Assembly (NCBI GenBank): GCA_021296345.1 | Contig: JAGWAN010000015.1 | Span: 1 to 41,892 of the forward strand | DNA: 41,892 bases | Source: Acidimicrobiia bacterium | GTDB lineage: Bacteria; Actinomycetota; Acidimicrobiia; Spongiisociales; Spongiisociaceae | Direction of reading: 5' to 3' | Shown here: in pieces, positions 7,819 through 16,402 of the stretch | Position numbering within the stretch: position 1 is the first letter of the stretch | How the letters are laid out: every line of letters begins with the position of its first letter | Notes under the pieces: model-generated | What the model was told of the DNA's origin: nothing | What the model saw: the letters and a program-made list of their open reading frames with translations, nothing else | Databases searched by the model: none | Program-made: the position numbers and the translations under genes

Positions 7819-9558
7819 CTACAGGTACTGACCTGCGCCGACCGCCTCGATGGTTCTCGACTCGTCCTCACCCTCGATAAGGGTGCGAACGTAGACGATC
7901 CGCTCCCCCTTCTTACCGGATATCTTGGCCCAGTCATCCGGGTTGGTGGTGTTCGGAAGATCCTCGTGCTCCCGGAACTCCTGCTTGATGCCGACCAGCA
8001 GATCCTGGGGGCTGATCCCGCCGGATTCGCCGGCTATCCGCCGCTTGATGGCCGCCTTCTTAGCCCGGCGGACGATGTTCTCGATCATGGCGCCGGAGGC
8101 GAAGTCACGGAAGTAGAGGATTTCCCGGTCACCGTTCTGGTAGGTGACCTCGAGGAAGCGGTTCTCATCGCTCTCGGCGTACATCTTCTTCACCACCTGG
8201 TCAATCATGCGACCCACTAGGACAACCGGATCACCGCCTGCCTCTTCGAGAGCGGTGGCGTCGAACGGGAGGTCGGGATCGAGGTAGATCTTGAAGATCT
8301 GGCGGGCCGCCACGGTGTTGGGACGGGCGATCTTGATCTTCACATCCAACCTTCCGGGGCGGAGAATGGCCGGATCGATGAGGTCCTCCCGGTTGGAGGC
8401 GCCGATCACGATCACGTTCTTGATCATCTCCACGCCATCGAGTTCCGAGAGAAGCTGGGGGACGATGGTGGACTCGACATCGGATGAGATACCGGTGCCA
8501 CGGGTCCGGAACAGGGAGTCCATCTCGTCGAAGAAGACGATCACAGGGACGCCCTCATCCGACTTCTCCCGGGCTCGCTGGAAGATCAGCCGGATCTGCC
8601 GCTCGGTCTCGCCCACGTACTTGTTGAGGAGTTCCGGGCCCTTGATATTGAGGAAGTAGGACCGGGCGTCATCGTGGCCCGTCCGCCTGGCCACCGCGTC
8701 GGCCAGGCTGTTGGCCACCGCTTTGGCGATGAGGGTCTTCCCGCATCCGGGCGGCCCGTAGAGGAGGACGCCCTTCGGCGCCACCAGTCCGTATTCCTCG
8801 AACAGGTCCCGGTGGACGTACGGGAGCTCGACTGCGTCCTTGATCGCTTCGATCTGGTCCCGAAGTCCGCCCACCCGCTCGTAGGTGACGTCGGGGACCT
8901 CTTCGAGCACCAGTTCCTCCACCTCGGGCCGGATCAGCCTCTCGTAGGCGAGACCGTGGCGGGGATCGATGCGGACGTGGTCTCCGATCCTCAGGAAGAT
9001 CCCCTGCAGTGGCCCGGCGAGCTCCACGACCCGCTCCTCGTCGGCGTGGGCCATCACCAGCAGCCGGTCGTCGGAAAGGAGCTCCTTGATGGTGACAACC
9101 TGGCCCTGGCGGTCGAAGTCCCTCACCTCCACGATGTTCATCGAGTCGTTTACCAGCACCTGCTGGCCGCGCTGGAGCTCCTTGATCTCGATGGAGGGTT
9201 GGGCGTTCACCCGCATCTGCCGCCCACCGCTGATCACGTCTACGGTGCTGTCGCTGTTGACGCCGAAGACCGTGGCGAACGGATTGGGGGCGGTGGTCAG
9301 CTTCTCCACCTCGGCCCTGAGCATGGCGAGTTGCTCCCTCGCTTCCTCCAGCACTGCGGACAGCTTCTCGTTACGCTGACCGGCTAGGGCAAGCTGGGAT
9401 TTGACCTCGGCGAGACGGCTCTCCAGCATCCGGACGCGGCGGGGGGCGTCCTGGAGGCGACGACGCAGGACGGAGACCTCTTCCTCCAGAGCGTGGACGG
9501 TGCCTCGAAGCGCGTTGATCCGGTGCTCGTATTCGTACGGCATCTGTCGATCAGTCAT
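7819..9558 (-). CDS. arc: Proteasomal AAA+ ATPase Arc/Mpa
   Basis: Hexameric unfoldase that captures Pup through an N-terminal coiled coil and feeds substrates into the 20S core. It has 579 residues. Coiled coil at about 10-90; tandem OB folds at about 95-220; AAA module with Walker A GPPGCGKT (268-275) and Walker [13 protein letters not shown]; sensor/Arg-finger region [20 protein letters not shown] and ILRPGRLD. The C-terminus is QYL, with the penultimate Tyr required to open the 20S gate. The ATG follows the trmI stop without any spacer. The gene order trmI-arc-dop-pup-prcB-prcA is the canonical actinobacterial one. Confidence 0.97.
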   Translation of the reverse strand: MTDRQMPYEYEHRINALRGTVHALEEEVSVLRRRLQDAPRRVRMLESRLAEVKSQLALAGQRNEKLSAVLEEAREQLAMLRAEVEKLTTAPNPFATVFGVNSDSTVDVISGGRQMRVNAQPSIEIKELQRGQQVLVNDSMNIVEVRDFDRQGQVVTIKELLSDDRLLVMAHADEERVVELAGPLQGIFLRIGDHVRIDPRHGLAYERLIRPEVEELVLEEVPDVTYERVGGLRDQIEAIKDAVELPYVHRDLFEEYGLVAPKGVLLYGPPGCGKTLIAKAVANSLADAVARRTGHDDARSYFLNIKGPELLNKYVGETERQIRLIFQRAREKSDEGVPVIVFFDEMDSLFRTRGTGISSDVESTIVPQLLSELDGVEMIKNVIVIGASNREDLIDPAILRPGRLDVKIKIARPNTVAARQIFKIYLDPDLPFDATALEEAGGDPVVLVGRMIDQVVKKMYAESDENRFLEVTYQNGDREILYFRDFASGAMIENIVRRAKKAAIKRRIAGESGGISPQDLLVGIKQEFREHEDLPNTTNPDDWAKISGKKGERIVYVRTLIEGEDESRTIEAVGAGQYL

Positions 9559-10419
9559 TCACCCACCTGCATTTCGGGCAGTATACGAGTGCATGCTCTC
9601 TTCGTGAACAATCGTGTCTTCAGGAGGGGCGACGCATCGGGCGGTGGTCACGAATCCCGTGTGGCCGACCATTCCGTGATCCGGGCGTACCGAACGGCCG
9701 GCAACGTGCCAGGTCCGGAGCAGTATCTCGAAGGTCTCGACATCTACGAACCGGTCGCTGGACGCCAGGGTGCTGTGGATCTTGTCGACCTGCGGAACGG
9801 TGGGGACGTAGGCGGCGACGAGACCGCCGGTTCGTAGCGTCCCAGCTGCGGCCGGGATGACCTGCCAGGGCTCCGCAAGGTCCAGGACAAGGCGGTCGTG
9901 CTCGACCTCGGCCACGATCTCGCGTACATCGCCCACTCGAAGGTCCAGGTGTTCAGGAATCGATCCGAAGTAGCGCTTGATGTTGGTCCGCCCGCGGCCG
10001 GCGTGGTCCTCACGGGAATCGCACGAGATCACCCTGCCGGTGAGACCCACCGCCCGGACCAAAGCCATGGTGACGGCACCGGAGCCCGTACCGGCCTCCA
10101 CGACGGTGGCGCCGGGGCGGATGTCGGCATACACCAGGATCGGGCCGAGATCCTTCGGGTACACCACCTGCGGCCCGCGTCGCATCTTGAGGATGTAATC
10201 GGCCAGGCGTGGGCGGACACCGATCAACGGTGCGCCCTTCGAGGAGACGAATCTGGTGCCTTCGGGCCGGCCGATGATGTCGGCGTGGGCCAGGCTTCCC
10301 CGGTGGTATTGGAAGGTACCGGTGGAGCGAAGGCGCAACAGGTACTTGCGGCCCTTGTCGTCGAGCAGGAGAGCCGGTTCACCCTCCCCAAACGAGCTGC
10401 CCGCTGCCACTACGGTCAC
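9559..10419 (-). CDS. trmI: tRNA (adenine-58-N1)-methyltransferase TrmI
   Basis: SAM-dependent enzyme that forms m1A58 in the tRNA T-loop. An N-terminal beta-domain (LLLDDKGRKYLLRL, YHRGSLAHADIIG) and GPQVVYPKDLGPILV lead into the Rossmann domain with motif I VVEAGTGSGAVTMAL. SYE/CDSREDHAGRGRTN and the C-terminal RPDHGMVGHTGFVTTAR match actinobacterial TrmI. The frame is open further upstream, but the GTG at 10419 overlaps the stop of the small upstream peptide as GTGA and gives 286 residues, the family length. A second in-frame GTG nine bases later is an alternative start. Confidence 0.93.
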   Translation of the reverse strand: MTVVAAGSSFGEGEPALLLDDKGRKYLLRLRSTGTFQYHRGSLAHADIIGRPEGTRFVSSKGAPLIGVRPRLADYILKMRRGPQVVYPKDLGPILVYADIRPGATVVEAGTGSGAVTMALVRAVGLTGRVISCDSREDHAGRGRTNIKRYFGSIPEHLDLRVGDVREIVAEVEHDRLVLDLAEPWQVIPAAAGTLRTGGLVAAYVPTVPQVDKIHSTLASSDRFVDVETFEILLRTWHVAGRSVRPDHGMVGHTGFVTTARCVAPPEDTIVHEESMHSYTARNAGG

Positions 10420-10517
10420 AGTCCTCCGAGCGAGGCCAGGCTGGCCACCAAGGTCAGCACCATGCCGGCCACGGTCACCCAGACCACTACCTTCACCCAC
10501 GTGGGCGTGCGCCTCAT
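10416..10517 (-). CDS. 33-residue single-span membrane peptide
   Basis: Short ORF beginning MRRTPTWVKVVVW and continuing as one hydrophobic helix to a GGL end. GGGAGGAATGG before the ATG is a good ribosome binding site, and the stop overlaps the trmI start as GTGA, so it looks genuine and co-translated. Basic N-terminus, Trp/Val-rich start of the helix and the AGMVLTL segment resemble in outline Prli42/DUF4044-type micro-membrane proteins of Gram-positives, but that is only a visual likeness. No function can be assigned. Confidence 0.6.
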   Translation of the reverse strand: MRRTPTWVKVVVWVTVAGMVLTLVASLASLGGL

Positions 10518-10575
10518 CCATTCCTCCCGGTGTTCCGGCCGGGGGTCGGGTCGGTACGGCCGACACCCTGCCGCC

Positions 10576-10581
10576 AATCTA
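10576..10581 (-). promoter_or_regulatory. Candidate -10 box of the small peptide-trmI-arc-dop operon
   Basis: TAGATT on the minus strand (TAnnnT), about 58 bases before the ATG of the 33-residue peptide. It lies in the gene-free region and could start the operon. No convincing -35 is seen. Confidence 0.35.
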
Positions 10582-10930
10582 GTGTCATAAAGCCGCCGGA
10601 AGAACGCGAAAATCGGCCGACCGGCAAACCGGTGCTCCGAACCGGGCCCAGCCCCCGCCACCACCTGTCCTTGGCTGGGAGCGTGTTCGGCGATGCCCGG
10701 TTTGGGCCGGGTATCGGCGAGACGCTCCGTTTTGAAGCCTTTGAATGTTCCCTGCGGGCCGGGCCGCTCCGATCGGTGACACGCTTGCGTCCGGTGTAGG
10801 TGCTTGGCAGTTGGGGAACGTGTCGCGGGGGTGGGCCACCTTCAACCCCTCCTTGTGGCGGGTGAGGCGTTCGTTCCAGGTCGCTGCTGCCCGGCTGGGT
10901 CACAGAGCCGGACACCGTTGCCGGCGATAC
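10582..10930. other. Gene-free stretch with a strong hairpin
   Basis: About 350 bp without a credible gene on either strand: open frames exist but show no family resemblance and no ribosome binding sites. It holds a small hairpin at 10620-10633 (ACCGG-CAAA-CCGGT) and the larger two-part hairpin at 10678-10728 listed separately. The rest is ordinary high-GC sequence between two outward-facing promoters. Confidence 0.5.
10678..10728 (+). terminator. Two-part hairpin with T-run: terminator or structured RNA
   Basis: Outer stem GGAGCGT/ACGCTCC (7 bp) encloses an internal loop and an inner stem CGATGCCCGG/CCGGGTATCG (10 bp with one G-T wobble) closed by TTTGGG. On the plus strand it is followed directly by GTTTT, as in an intrinsic terminator. 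No plus-strand gene lies upstream, so it may be the 3' end of an unannotated RNA or a structured leader. Confidence 0.4.
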
Positions 10931-10933
10931 GGC

Positions 10934-10939
10934 TAGCCT
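10934..10939 (+). promoter_or_regulatory. Candidate -10 box, leaderless gene at 10945
   Basis: TAGCCT ends five bases before the GTG at 10945, with TTGCCG about a helix turn and a half further upstream as a weak -35. Confidence 0.4.
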
Positions 10940-10944
10940 GTTCG

Positions 10945-11187
10945 GTGATGCTCCGGTTCTTCTCTGCGCGTCGCGGCGCCCGTTACCTTTTCCAGGGCCT
11001 TCGGGAAGGCAGGTGGCCGCTCATCCTGGTAGGCCTGACCGTCCTGGTGGCGCGGTTCAATAGGCGTTGGAGGCGGGCCGGATCACGGGTGGCATCGGTA
11101 CGGGTGAAAACCGGTCAGTCCGTGGGTCTGCGGGTCTTCCGGCCGGGCGAGACACCGGCAGCCTTCCGGGTGGACGCCTCCGACTAG
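10945..11187 (+). CDS. Small membrane-anchored protein of unknown function
   Basis: Short protein of about 80 residues. After a basic start (MLRFFSARRGARYLFQGLREGRW) comes one hydrophobic segment (PLILVGLTVLVARF) and then a basic, beta-prone tail (RVASVRVKTGQSVGLRVFRPGETP). The start is either the GTG at 10945 or the ATG at 10948; a TAGCCT -10 box immediately upstream favours a leaderless mRNA. I do not recognise the family. It converges on a minus-strand pair of small membrane proteins 11 bp away. Confidence 0.45.
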   Translation: MMLRFFSARRGARYLFQGLREGRWPLILVGLTVLVARFNRRWRRAGSRVASVRVKTGQSVGLRVFRPGETPAAFRVDASD

Positions 11188-11198
11188 AAACCGATCAT

Positions 11199-11390
11199 CT
11201 AGAGGCGGTGGATCTCGATCCGGGCACCGCGGCGCCTGGCGCGCCTCCGTCCGGCGAGAAACGCGATGACAAGCGCACCCGCCCAGCCCAACGCAACTCT
11301 CATCGCGGCCGAACGGACGAAGTCACCGGTGTCGTTGACGGCTTCCTCGATCTGCTGAGCCTTGGCTTCGATATCGTCACGGGTTATCAC
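11199..11390 (-). CDS. Small membrane protein with basic tail
   Basis: 63 residues from the GTG at 11390, which overlaps the stop of the upstream holin-like gene as GTGA. A charged helical start (ITRDDIEAKAQQIEEAVND) is followed by one membrane helix (ALGWAGALVIAFLAG) and a strongly basic tail (RRRARRRGARIE). Actinobacterial genomes often pair such a protein with a PF07332-type protein; a role in envelope organisation is possible, but no function is known to me. Confidence 0.65.
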   Translation of the reverse strand: MITRDDIEAKAQQIEEAVNDTGDFVRSAAMRVALGWAGALVIAFLAGRRRARRRGARIEIHRL

Positions 11391-11692
11391 AGGGACTCCC
11401 TCGGGCGGTTGGCGAGATACATGACGAAGAGGGCCACCAGGACGGCGACCGCCGCGCCGATGAAGTAGCCGAGGACACTCCACAGCGCGCTGTCAGGAAG
11501 CAGGTCCAGCACCAGCCTCAGACCTGCGATCGAGAGCAACAGCCATCCCACGGCGAACAGCAGTCCCGCCAGCAAGCTGAACCCCGCGAAACGCGCCACC
11601 CTGCGCAAGGGAGCAACCGTCTCCTGGGCGAGGTAGGCCTTGGACATGTCGACCAGTTCGGAGATCAACTGGGGGATTTCAGGTTGCTTCAT
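11387..11692 (-). CDS. Putative actinobacterial holin-X / phage holin superfamily III protein
   Basis: 101 residues. An amphipathic helix (LISELVDMSKAYLAQE) precedes two membrane helices (about 33-58 and 70-93), the layout of the PF07332 family (LxxLvxxxkxLvrqE start). Despite the family name these chromosomal copies are usually not phage genes; their function is unclear. It is co-translated with the next small membrane protein by a GTGA overlap. A TAGGCT -10-like box is centred about 30 bases upstream at 11720-11725. Confidence 0.65.
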   Translation of the reverse strand: MKQPEIPQLISELVDMSKAYLAQETVAPLRRVARFAGFSLLAGLLFAVGWLLLSIAGLRLVLDLLPDSALWSVLGYFIGAAVAVLVALFVMYLANRPRESL

Positions 11693-11805
11693 GGCATGTG
11701 CGTCCGGCAGGGGGACTCAAGCCTAGCCCCCGAACGTGGGTATTCCTCATGGAGATCATGGCCGCGGGCTGCGGCACCGGCCGCCACCAGGAGGAGGCGG
11801 AGCCT

Positions 11806-12348
11806 TCATCCCAGCAGGGGCTTGTAGGCCTCCAGGAAGCGCTGGTAAGTGGTCACGCCGGATCTCTGCCGCTCGATCTCCTCTTCGGTCAGCCGCCGTA
11901 CCGGCTTGGCCGGGATGCCCATGGCGAGGGTCCAGGGTGGGATGCTCCGGCCCTCCGGCAGCACGGCGCCGGACGCCAGCCAGGCTCCCTCGCCGAGTTC
12001 GGATCCGGTGAGCGCCATGGAGCCGATCCCGACCAGGCAATGGTCGCCGACCTTTACACTGTGCAGCACCGCGGCGTGCCCTACGGTGGTGTTCCTGCCC
12101 ACGATGCACGGGAAGCCGGGATCGCAATGCATCACCACGTTGTCCTGGAGGTTCGACCCGGCCCGCACCTCCACCCGGTCCAGTTCGGCGCGGATCACCA
12201 CCCCGAACATGACTACGGCGCGGGCTTCTATCACGACATCGCCGTAGATATGAACGTTCGGGGCCACGAACGAGTCGGGATGGATGTTGGGGGATCCGAT
12301 GACCACTGGTCCGTCAGGCTCCCCAAGGGTTTGATCGACCCGGGACAC
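11806..12348 (-). CDS. Gamma-class carbonic anhydrase family protein
   Basis: Left-handed beta-helix protein, 180 residues, trimer expected. Hexapeptide repeats run through residues 20-140. The three zinc-ligand histidines of the gamma carbonic anhydrase/YrdA/PaaY group are present: His74 in VVMHCDPG, His91 and His96 in VGHAAVLHS. A C-terminal helix (TEEEIERQRSGVTTYQRFLEAY) is typical. Whether it hydrates CO2 cannot be told, since many relatives lack measurable activity. It stands alone between tRNA-Leu and the small membrane genes. Confidence 0.85.
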   Translation of the reverse strand: MSRVDQTLGEPDGPVVIGSPNIHPDSFVAPNVHIYGDVVIEARAVVMFGVVIRAELDRVEVRAGSNLQDNVVMHCDPGFPCIVGRNTTVGHAAVLHSVKVGDHCLVGIGSMALTGSELGEGAWLASGAVLPEGRSIPPWTLAMGIPAKPVRRLTEEEIERQRSGVTTYQRFLEAYKPLLG

Positions 12349-12380
12349 GACCGAAGGATACCTCCGGTCCGGCGGCGGGG

Positions 12381-12464
12381 TGTCGGAGAGAGGACTCGAA
12401 CCTCCACGCCCTTGCGGGCACTAGGCCCTCAACCTAGCGCGTCTACCAGTTCCGCCACTCCGAC
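12381..12464 (-). tRNA. tRNA-Leu(GAG)
   Basis: 84-nt class II tRNA. Acceptor stem GTCGGAG/CTCCGAC with discriminator A, D-loop GGTAGACGC, anticodon stem CTAGG/CCTAG around TTGAGGG (anticodon GAG), a long variable arm GCCCGCAAGGGC, and T-arm GGTTCGAGTCC. The 3' CCA is not encoded. Confidence 0.95.
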
Positions 12465-12504
12465 CCGAGCGGAGGCACGAGTATACCCACTGCGGCTCCC
12501 CGCA

Positions 12505-13134
12505 TCAGGCGACGCCCAGCCGGGCGATCAGGTCGAGCACGCCGGCCCGTTCCGCACCGATGGTGGTGCTGTCGCCATGGCCGGTGTGGACGACCGTCTC
12601 GTCCGGGAGGACCAGCAGCAGGTCGCGAATGCTCCTCAAAATGGTGGGCCGGTCACTGAAGCTCCGTCCCGTGGCGCCCGGACCCCCGTTGAACAGGGTG
12701 TCGCCCGAGAACATCAGCCCGCTCCTCTCGTCCCGGAAGCAGCACGAGCCCGGTGAATGGCCCGGGGTGTGGATCACGCGCAGCTCGTGTCCGGCCACTT
12801 GCAGGGTGGCGCCGTCTGCCAGGTCACGATCCGGAGCGTCATCGGCATACACCATGTCCCACAGCATCCGGTCGTCGGGGTGCAGCATGATTGGAGCGTC
12901 GACCCGATCGCGCAAGGCGACTGCCGAGTTGATGTGGTCGTTGTGGCCGTGGGTGAGCACGATGGAGGACACCCGCCGTCCTGCCACCGCCTCGACTATC
13001 GGAGCGTGATCGTGGGAGGCATCGATCACCAGCACCTCCCGATCGTCTCCGATCAGCCAGATGTTGTTGGTGACCTCCCACTCCCCGCCATCAAGACGGA
13101 AGAGCCCGTCCGTTGTCACCAGCTCGAGTGGCAT
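12505..13134 (-). CDS. MBL-fold metallo-hydrolase, possible S-formylmycothiol hydrolase
   Basis: 209-residue glyoxalase II-like metallo-beta-lactamase fold enzyme. The di-metal site is complete: THGHNDH (His62, His64, Asp66, His67), His126 in PGHSPGS, Asp145 in SGDTLF and His186 in TGHGDST. It lies directly downstream of the mycothiol-dependent formaldehyde dehydrogenase, and mycobacteria keep the same pair (Rv2259/Rv2260). The substrate may therefore be the S-formylmycothiol made by that enzyme; this is inferred from context only. Confidence 0.85.
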   Translation of the reverse strand: MPLELVTTDGLFRLDGGEWEVTNNIWLIGDDREVLVIDASHDHAPIVEAVAGRRVSSIVLTHGHNDHINSAVALRDRVDAPIMLHPDDRMLWDMVYADDAPDRDLADGATLQVAGHELRVIHTPGHSPGSCCFRDERSGLMFSGDTLFNGGPGATGRSFSDRPTILRSIRDLLLVLPDETVVHTGHGDSTTIGAERAGVLDLIARLGVA

Positions 13135-13256
13135 GGTCGGCTCAGAAGGGTGCTGGAAAAGACGAGTATGGGTGGCCGCGATGGCCTCGACCTGGGGCTT
13201 CGGGTTTCGGGCTTCGTTGCCGACAATCGGGCCAAACGGACATTTTCAGTACCCTC

Positions 13257-14342
13257 CTAGAACACGGCTACCGAGCGAAGCACTTCTCCACGCTCCATCT
13301 TGTGGAAGGCCTCCTCTACGTCTCCCACTCCTATCGTTTCGGAGACGAAGCGGTCCAGATCGAGGCGGCCCTGGAGGTACAGGTCGATCAGCATGGGAAA
13401 GTCCTTGGAAGGCAGGCAGTCTCCGTACCAGCTGGACTTCAGGGCGCCTCCGCGACCGAACACCTCGATGAACGGCAGTTCCAGGGTCATGTCGGGGGCG
13501 GGCACCCCTACGAGCACCACGGTGCCGGCCAGGTCACGGGCCTTGAAGGCCTGCTGGTAGACGTGGGGCAGGCCGATCGCCTCGATGGCCACATCGACCC
13601 CGTTACCTCCGGTCAATGCCTTGATGGCATGGACCGGGTCCTCGTCGTTGGAGTTGATCGTGTGGGTCGCTCCGAACTCTCCGGCCCATTCGAGCTTACG
13701 GTTGTCGATGTCGACGCCGATGATGGTGGTCGCTCCGGCCAGCTTGGCCCCCGCAATGGCGCCGTCGCCGACGCCTCCGCAGCCGAACACGGCCACGCTG
13801 TCACCCGGGCGTACACCCCCGGTGTTCATGGCCGCCCCGATACCGGCCATGACCCCGCAGCCAAGTAGGCCCGCCGCCACGGGTGAGGCGGCGGGGTTCA
13901 CCTTCGTGCACTGGCCGGCCGCCACGAGGGTGGCTTCCGCGAATGCGCCGATGCCGAGGGCGGCCGATAGCTCGGTGCCGTCGGCGAGGGTCATCTTCTG
14001 GGAAGCGTTGTGGGTGTCGAAACATATGTTGGGCCGGCCCCTCATGCATGACCGGCACTGGCCGCACACGGCCCGCCAGTTCAGGATGACGAAGTCCCCG
14101 GGCGCCACCTCCGTCACACCCGGGCCCACCTCTTCGACCACTCCGGCCGCCTCGTGGCCGAGGAAGAAGGGGAAGTCGTTGTTGATGCCGCCCTCGCGGT
14201 AGTGGAGGTCGGTGTGGCAGACTCCACATGCCTGGATACCGACCACGGCTTCTCCGGGACCGGGATCCGGTATAACGATTTCCTCGAGGGTTACCGGCTC
14301 ACCGACCGCCTTCGACACCACACCCTGTACCGTCCGTGGCAT
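13257..14342 (-). CDS. mscR: S-(hydroxymethyl)mycothiol dehydrogenase
   Basis: NAD-dependent zinc alcohol dehydrogenase that oxidises the adduct of formaldehyde and mycothiol; it can also act as an S-nitrosomycothiol reductase. It has 361 residues, the same length as the mycobacterial enzyme. Catalytic zinc: Cys42, His63, Glu64. Structural zinc: Cys93, Cys96, Cys99, Cys107. The Rossmann motif is [13 protein letters not shown]. The segments [14 protein letters not shown] and [15 protein letters not shown] are characteristic. AGGAG six bases before the ATG at 14342 selects this start over longer options. It implies that the organism makes mycothiol. Confidence 0.93.
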   Translation of the reverse strand: MPRTVQGVVSKAVGEPVTLEEIVIPDPGPGEAVVGIQACGVCHTDLHYREGGINNDFPFFLGHEAAGVVEEVGPGVTEVAPGDFVILNWRAVCGQCRSCMRGRPNICFDTHNASQKMTLADGTELSAALGIGAFAEATLVAAGQCTKVNPAASPVAAGLLGCGVMAGIGAAMNTGGVRPGDSVAVFGCGGVGDGAIAGAKLAGATTIIGVDIDNRKLEWAGEFGATHTINSNDEDPVHAIKALTGGNGVDVAIEAIGLPHVYQQAFKARDLAGTVVLVGVPAPDMTLELPFIEVFGRGGALKSSWYGDCLPSKDFPMLIDLYLQGRLDLDRFVSETIGVGDVEEAFHKMERGEVLRSVAVF

Positions 14343-14446
14343 TTTCATCTCCTCTGTTGTCGCTATCCGAACCAGAGCAGCCACCGGATCGATCCGGGCG
14401 GCCCACCGGAAGACTAGTTCGCGGTGGCCGGGTCCGACCCGAGTCT

Positions 14447-16069
14447 TCACCCCTCGATTGGTCTCCAGAGTTCTGTACCGGGATGGAACTGGCTCCACGC
14501 GAACCAGAAGGATTCATGCGTGGGTGTCTCGACTCCGTCCGGTCCCAAGGCGCGCAGACCGCCTCCGTCCAGCGTGACCACGATCCCCTCGTGCTCGACC
14601 GTTCCACCCCGTCTCAGAGTTGCCTGGGCCTCGGCGACCGGGAAAGCCACCGCAGTGGGGGACCCTCCCTCGTAGATCAGCACGCCCAGCACCTTTTCCT
14701 GGACCGGTAGGCGGTCGTCCCAGTCCCCGATCGGGAAAATGGGACCGTGGTCGTCCCGACCCCTCAGCGGATCCTCCGGGTAGGACCGGCCGATCCCGCC
14801 GTCCTCCGCCACGATGAGAGTTTGCGGATTGGCCGCCTTCCACTCCCCCCACCGCGAGGTCACCATGGTGGTCTGGGGCAACCGGACAGCCGCTTCCCGG
14901 AGAGGGCCGCTGACCGCTTGGCCGGTGAACGTGTCGAACATGGAACGCGTGTGGTACTCGTACATCATCTTGTTGGAACGTGACAGGAGCCCGGACGTGC
15001 GGAGCTCGAATGTCCCGGCGTCGCCGAGGTGGTCGCGGACCGAGTCGGGCACCACGTCAGTGAAGTAGGCCTGGGCAGAGCCGCACAGGGTGCAGTACGG
15101 GATCCCCAAGCGCCTGCCCCCAATGGTGATGTTGACCATCTCGTGGACTTCCATCATGTTCTTGGGGAACGCCACCGCCTCTCCGTTGACGGTCACCGCG
15201 AACACGTATGCCTCATCGGGGTAGTAGTCACCCTCGGAGACGGTTACCAGTCGAGGATCGTTGAGTGCCGGGATGCAGCCCCGCGGACACGGCAGATGCG
15301 TCGAGTTGAGAGGGCGGTCGTCGATCAGCACCCCGCCCCAGGTGACGTGGCGCCAATCGATAAGCGAGCCCTCGTCTACGAAGAACGGCGCCCATCCCAG
15401 CTCGATCAAGGTGTACAACCCGCCCTTCCACCTGGCAAGCCCGGGCGGTGCAGGCGTATCCCATGCGATCAGCTGGTTGGTGGCATCGTGCCACGGCTTG
15501 GAGCCGAGGTCGACGCCGGTCAGTTCGGTGAACGCGGATCGGAGGCCCGAGGCATCGGGAGGGATGAAGCGCATGAGATCCGCGATGACCCAGGCGACGC
15601 GCAGGTCACCGGACCGGCCGAGGCGTGCGATGGCCTCGGTGTCCAGCCCGGTGGTCAGCGAGTCGAGCAGGGCTTGGAGATCGTCTTCTACGTCCACCGC
15701 CAGGGCATCCTCCGCCGAAAGGACCGGCGGTTCATCGGTCGAGTCGGCCGGGGCCGTCGCGGTCTCGGCGGAGACCTCCTCAGGCGCACCCGCCGGAGCC
15801 GTGCCGGTCGGTTGTTCACCGCCCGGCACGGTGGTGGATTCCTTGAGGCCCGTCGTGGTGGGGGTTCCGAGGGGCTCGGCGACCTCACCGCCTGGCACGG
15901 TGGTGGATTCCTTGGGGCCGGTCATGGTGGGGGTTTCGAAAGGCTCGGCGACCTCGACCGTCCCGGTAGCCCGGCTCGACGGCCCTGCAGATCGGATGGC
16001 AACCAGCACGGCCAACCCCGCCAGCACGACCAGGCCGATCAGGAGCGCCCAGCGGCGTCTGGGGTTCAC
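14447..16069 (-). CDS. DUF3179-domain exported protein
   Basis: 540 residues. An N-terminal membrane anchor (about residues 7-25) is followed by a low-complexity Thr/Pro/Glu linker (30-120) containing a nearly exact 23-residue tandem repeat ([19 protein letters not shown]... / [19 protein letters not shown]...). The globular DUF3179 domain carries the family's Cys motifs ([16 protein letters not shown]) and the conserved [20 protein letters not shown] segment. The domain would sit outside the membrane. DUF3179 has no established function. It lies just upstream of mscR on the same strand, with 104 bp between them. Confidence 0.8.
   Translation of the reverse strand: MNPRRRWALLIGLVVLAGLAVLVAIRSAGPSSRATGTVEVAEPFETPTMTGPKESTTVPGGEVAEPLGTPTTTGLKESTTVPGGEQPTGTAPAGAPEEVSAETATAPADSTDEPPVLSAEDALAVDVEDDLQALLDSLTTGLDTEAIARLGRSGDLRVAWVIADLMRFIPPDASGLRSAFTELTGVDLGSKPWHDATNQLIAWDTPAPPGLARWKGGLYTLIELGWAPFFVDEGSLIDWRHVTWGGVLIDDRPLNSTHLPCPRGCIPALNDPRLVTVSEGDYYPDEAYVFAVTVNGEAVAFPKNMMEVHEMVNITIGGRRLGIPYCTLCGSAQAYFTDVVPDSVRDHLGDAGTFELRTSGLLSRSNKMMYEYHTRSMFDTFTGQAVSGPLREAAVRLPQTTMVTSRWGEWKAANPQTLIVAEDGGIGRSYPEDPLRGRDDHGPIFPIGDWDDRLPVQEKVLGVLIYEGGSPTAVAFPVAEAQATLRRGGTVEHEGIVVTLDGGGLRALGPDGVETPTHESFWFAWSQFHPGTELWRPIEG
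15816..15953 (-). repeat. Two tandem 69-bp units inside the DUF3179 gene
   Basis: Units 15816-15884 and 15885-15953 differ at only a handful of positions and encode 23 residues each, keeping frame. They lie in the disordered linker. Confidence 0.85.
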
Positions 16070-16108
16070 GCCGCGGTGCCTCCGGGTGTTCGGGCCATCA
16101 ACTCGTGC

Positions 16109-16132
16109 GCCGGCCTGCTCCCGAGGGCCGGC
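16109..16132 (-). terminator. GC-rich hairpin after secG
   Basis: GCCGGCC, ten bases, GGCCGGC, 14 bases beyond the secG stop. No T-run follows, so a terminator role is tentative. Confidence 0.3.
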
Positions 16133-16146
16133 CGGCGATCATGAGT

Positions 16147-16386
16147 TCAGCGGCCGAGGAGGATCGCCAGGCTCACCGTGGTAGCCGCGAACAGGACCGC
16201 CACGATGACGGTCATGCGATCAAGGTTCCGTTCGGCGAGCGTAGACCCGCCCATCCCGCCGGCCTGCATCCCACCGCCGAACATGTCACCGAGCCCTCCC
16301 TTGCCGGCATGGAGCAGGATAAGGAAGACCAGGGCAACCGCCACGATGAGATGAAGGACGGTGATGATGGCGATCGCGATGGTCAC
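16147..16386 (-). CDS. secG: Preprotein translocase subunit SecG
   Basis: Two-span accessory subunit of the SecYEG channel, 79 residues. Helix 1 (IAIITVLHLIVAVALVFLILLH), then the conserved AGKGGLGDMFGGG loop, then helix 2 (MTVIVAVLFAATTVSLAILLG). AGGA seven bases before the GTG at 16386 favours that start; a TTG six bases earlier is an alternative. Position after gpmA/tpiA/pgk is normal for actinobacteria. Confidence 0.93.
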   Translation of the reverse strand: MTIAIAIITVLHLIVAVALVFLILLHAGKGGLGDMFGGGMQAGGMGGSTLAERNLDRMTVIVAVLFAATTVSLAILLGR

Positions 16387-16402
16387 TGGCAAGTCCTAGT
16401 TG

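Noticed and set aside
10514-10915. 133-codon minus-strand frame in the gene-free gap
   Set aside because: Pro/Arg/Gly-rich without motifs; overlaps the hairpin and the start of the real small peptide.
12253-12260. GAACGTTC considered as a LexA site
   Set aside because: Lacks the four-base spacer of the actinobacterial SOS box and lies inside the carbonic anhydrase gene.
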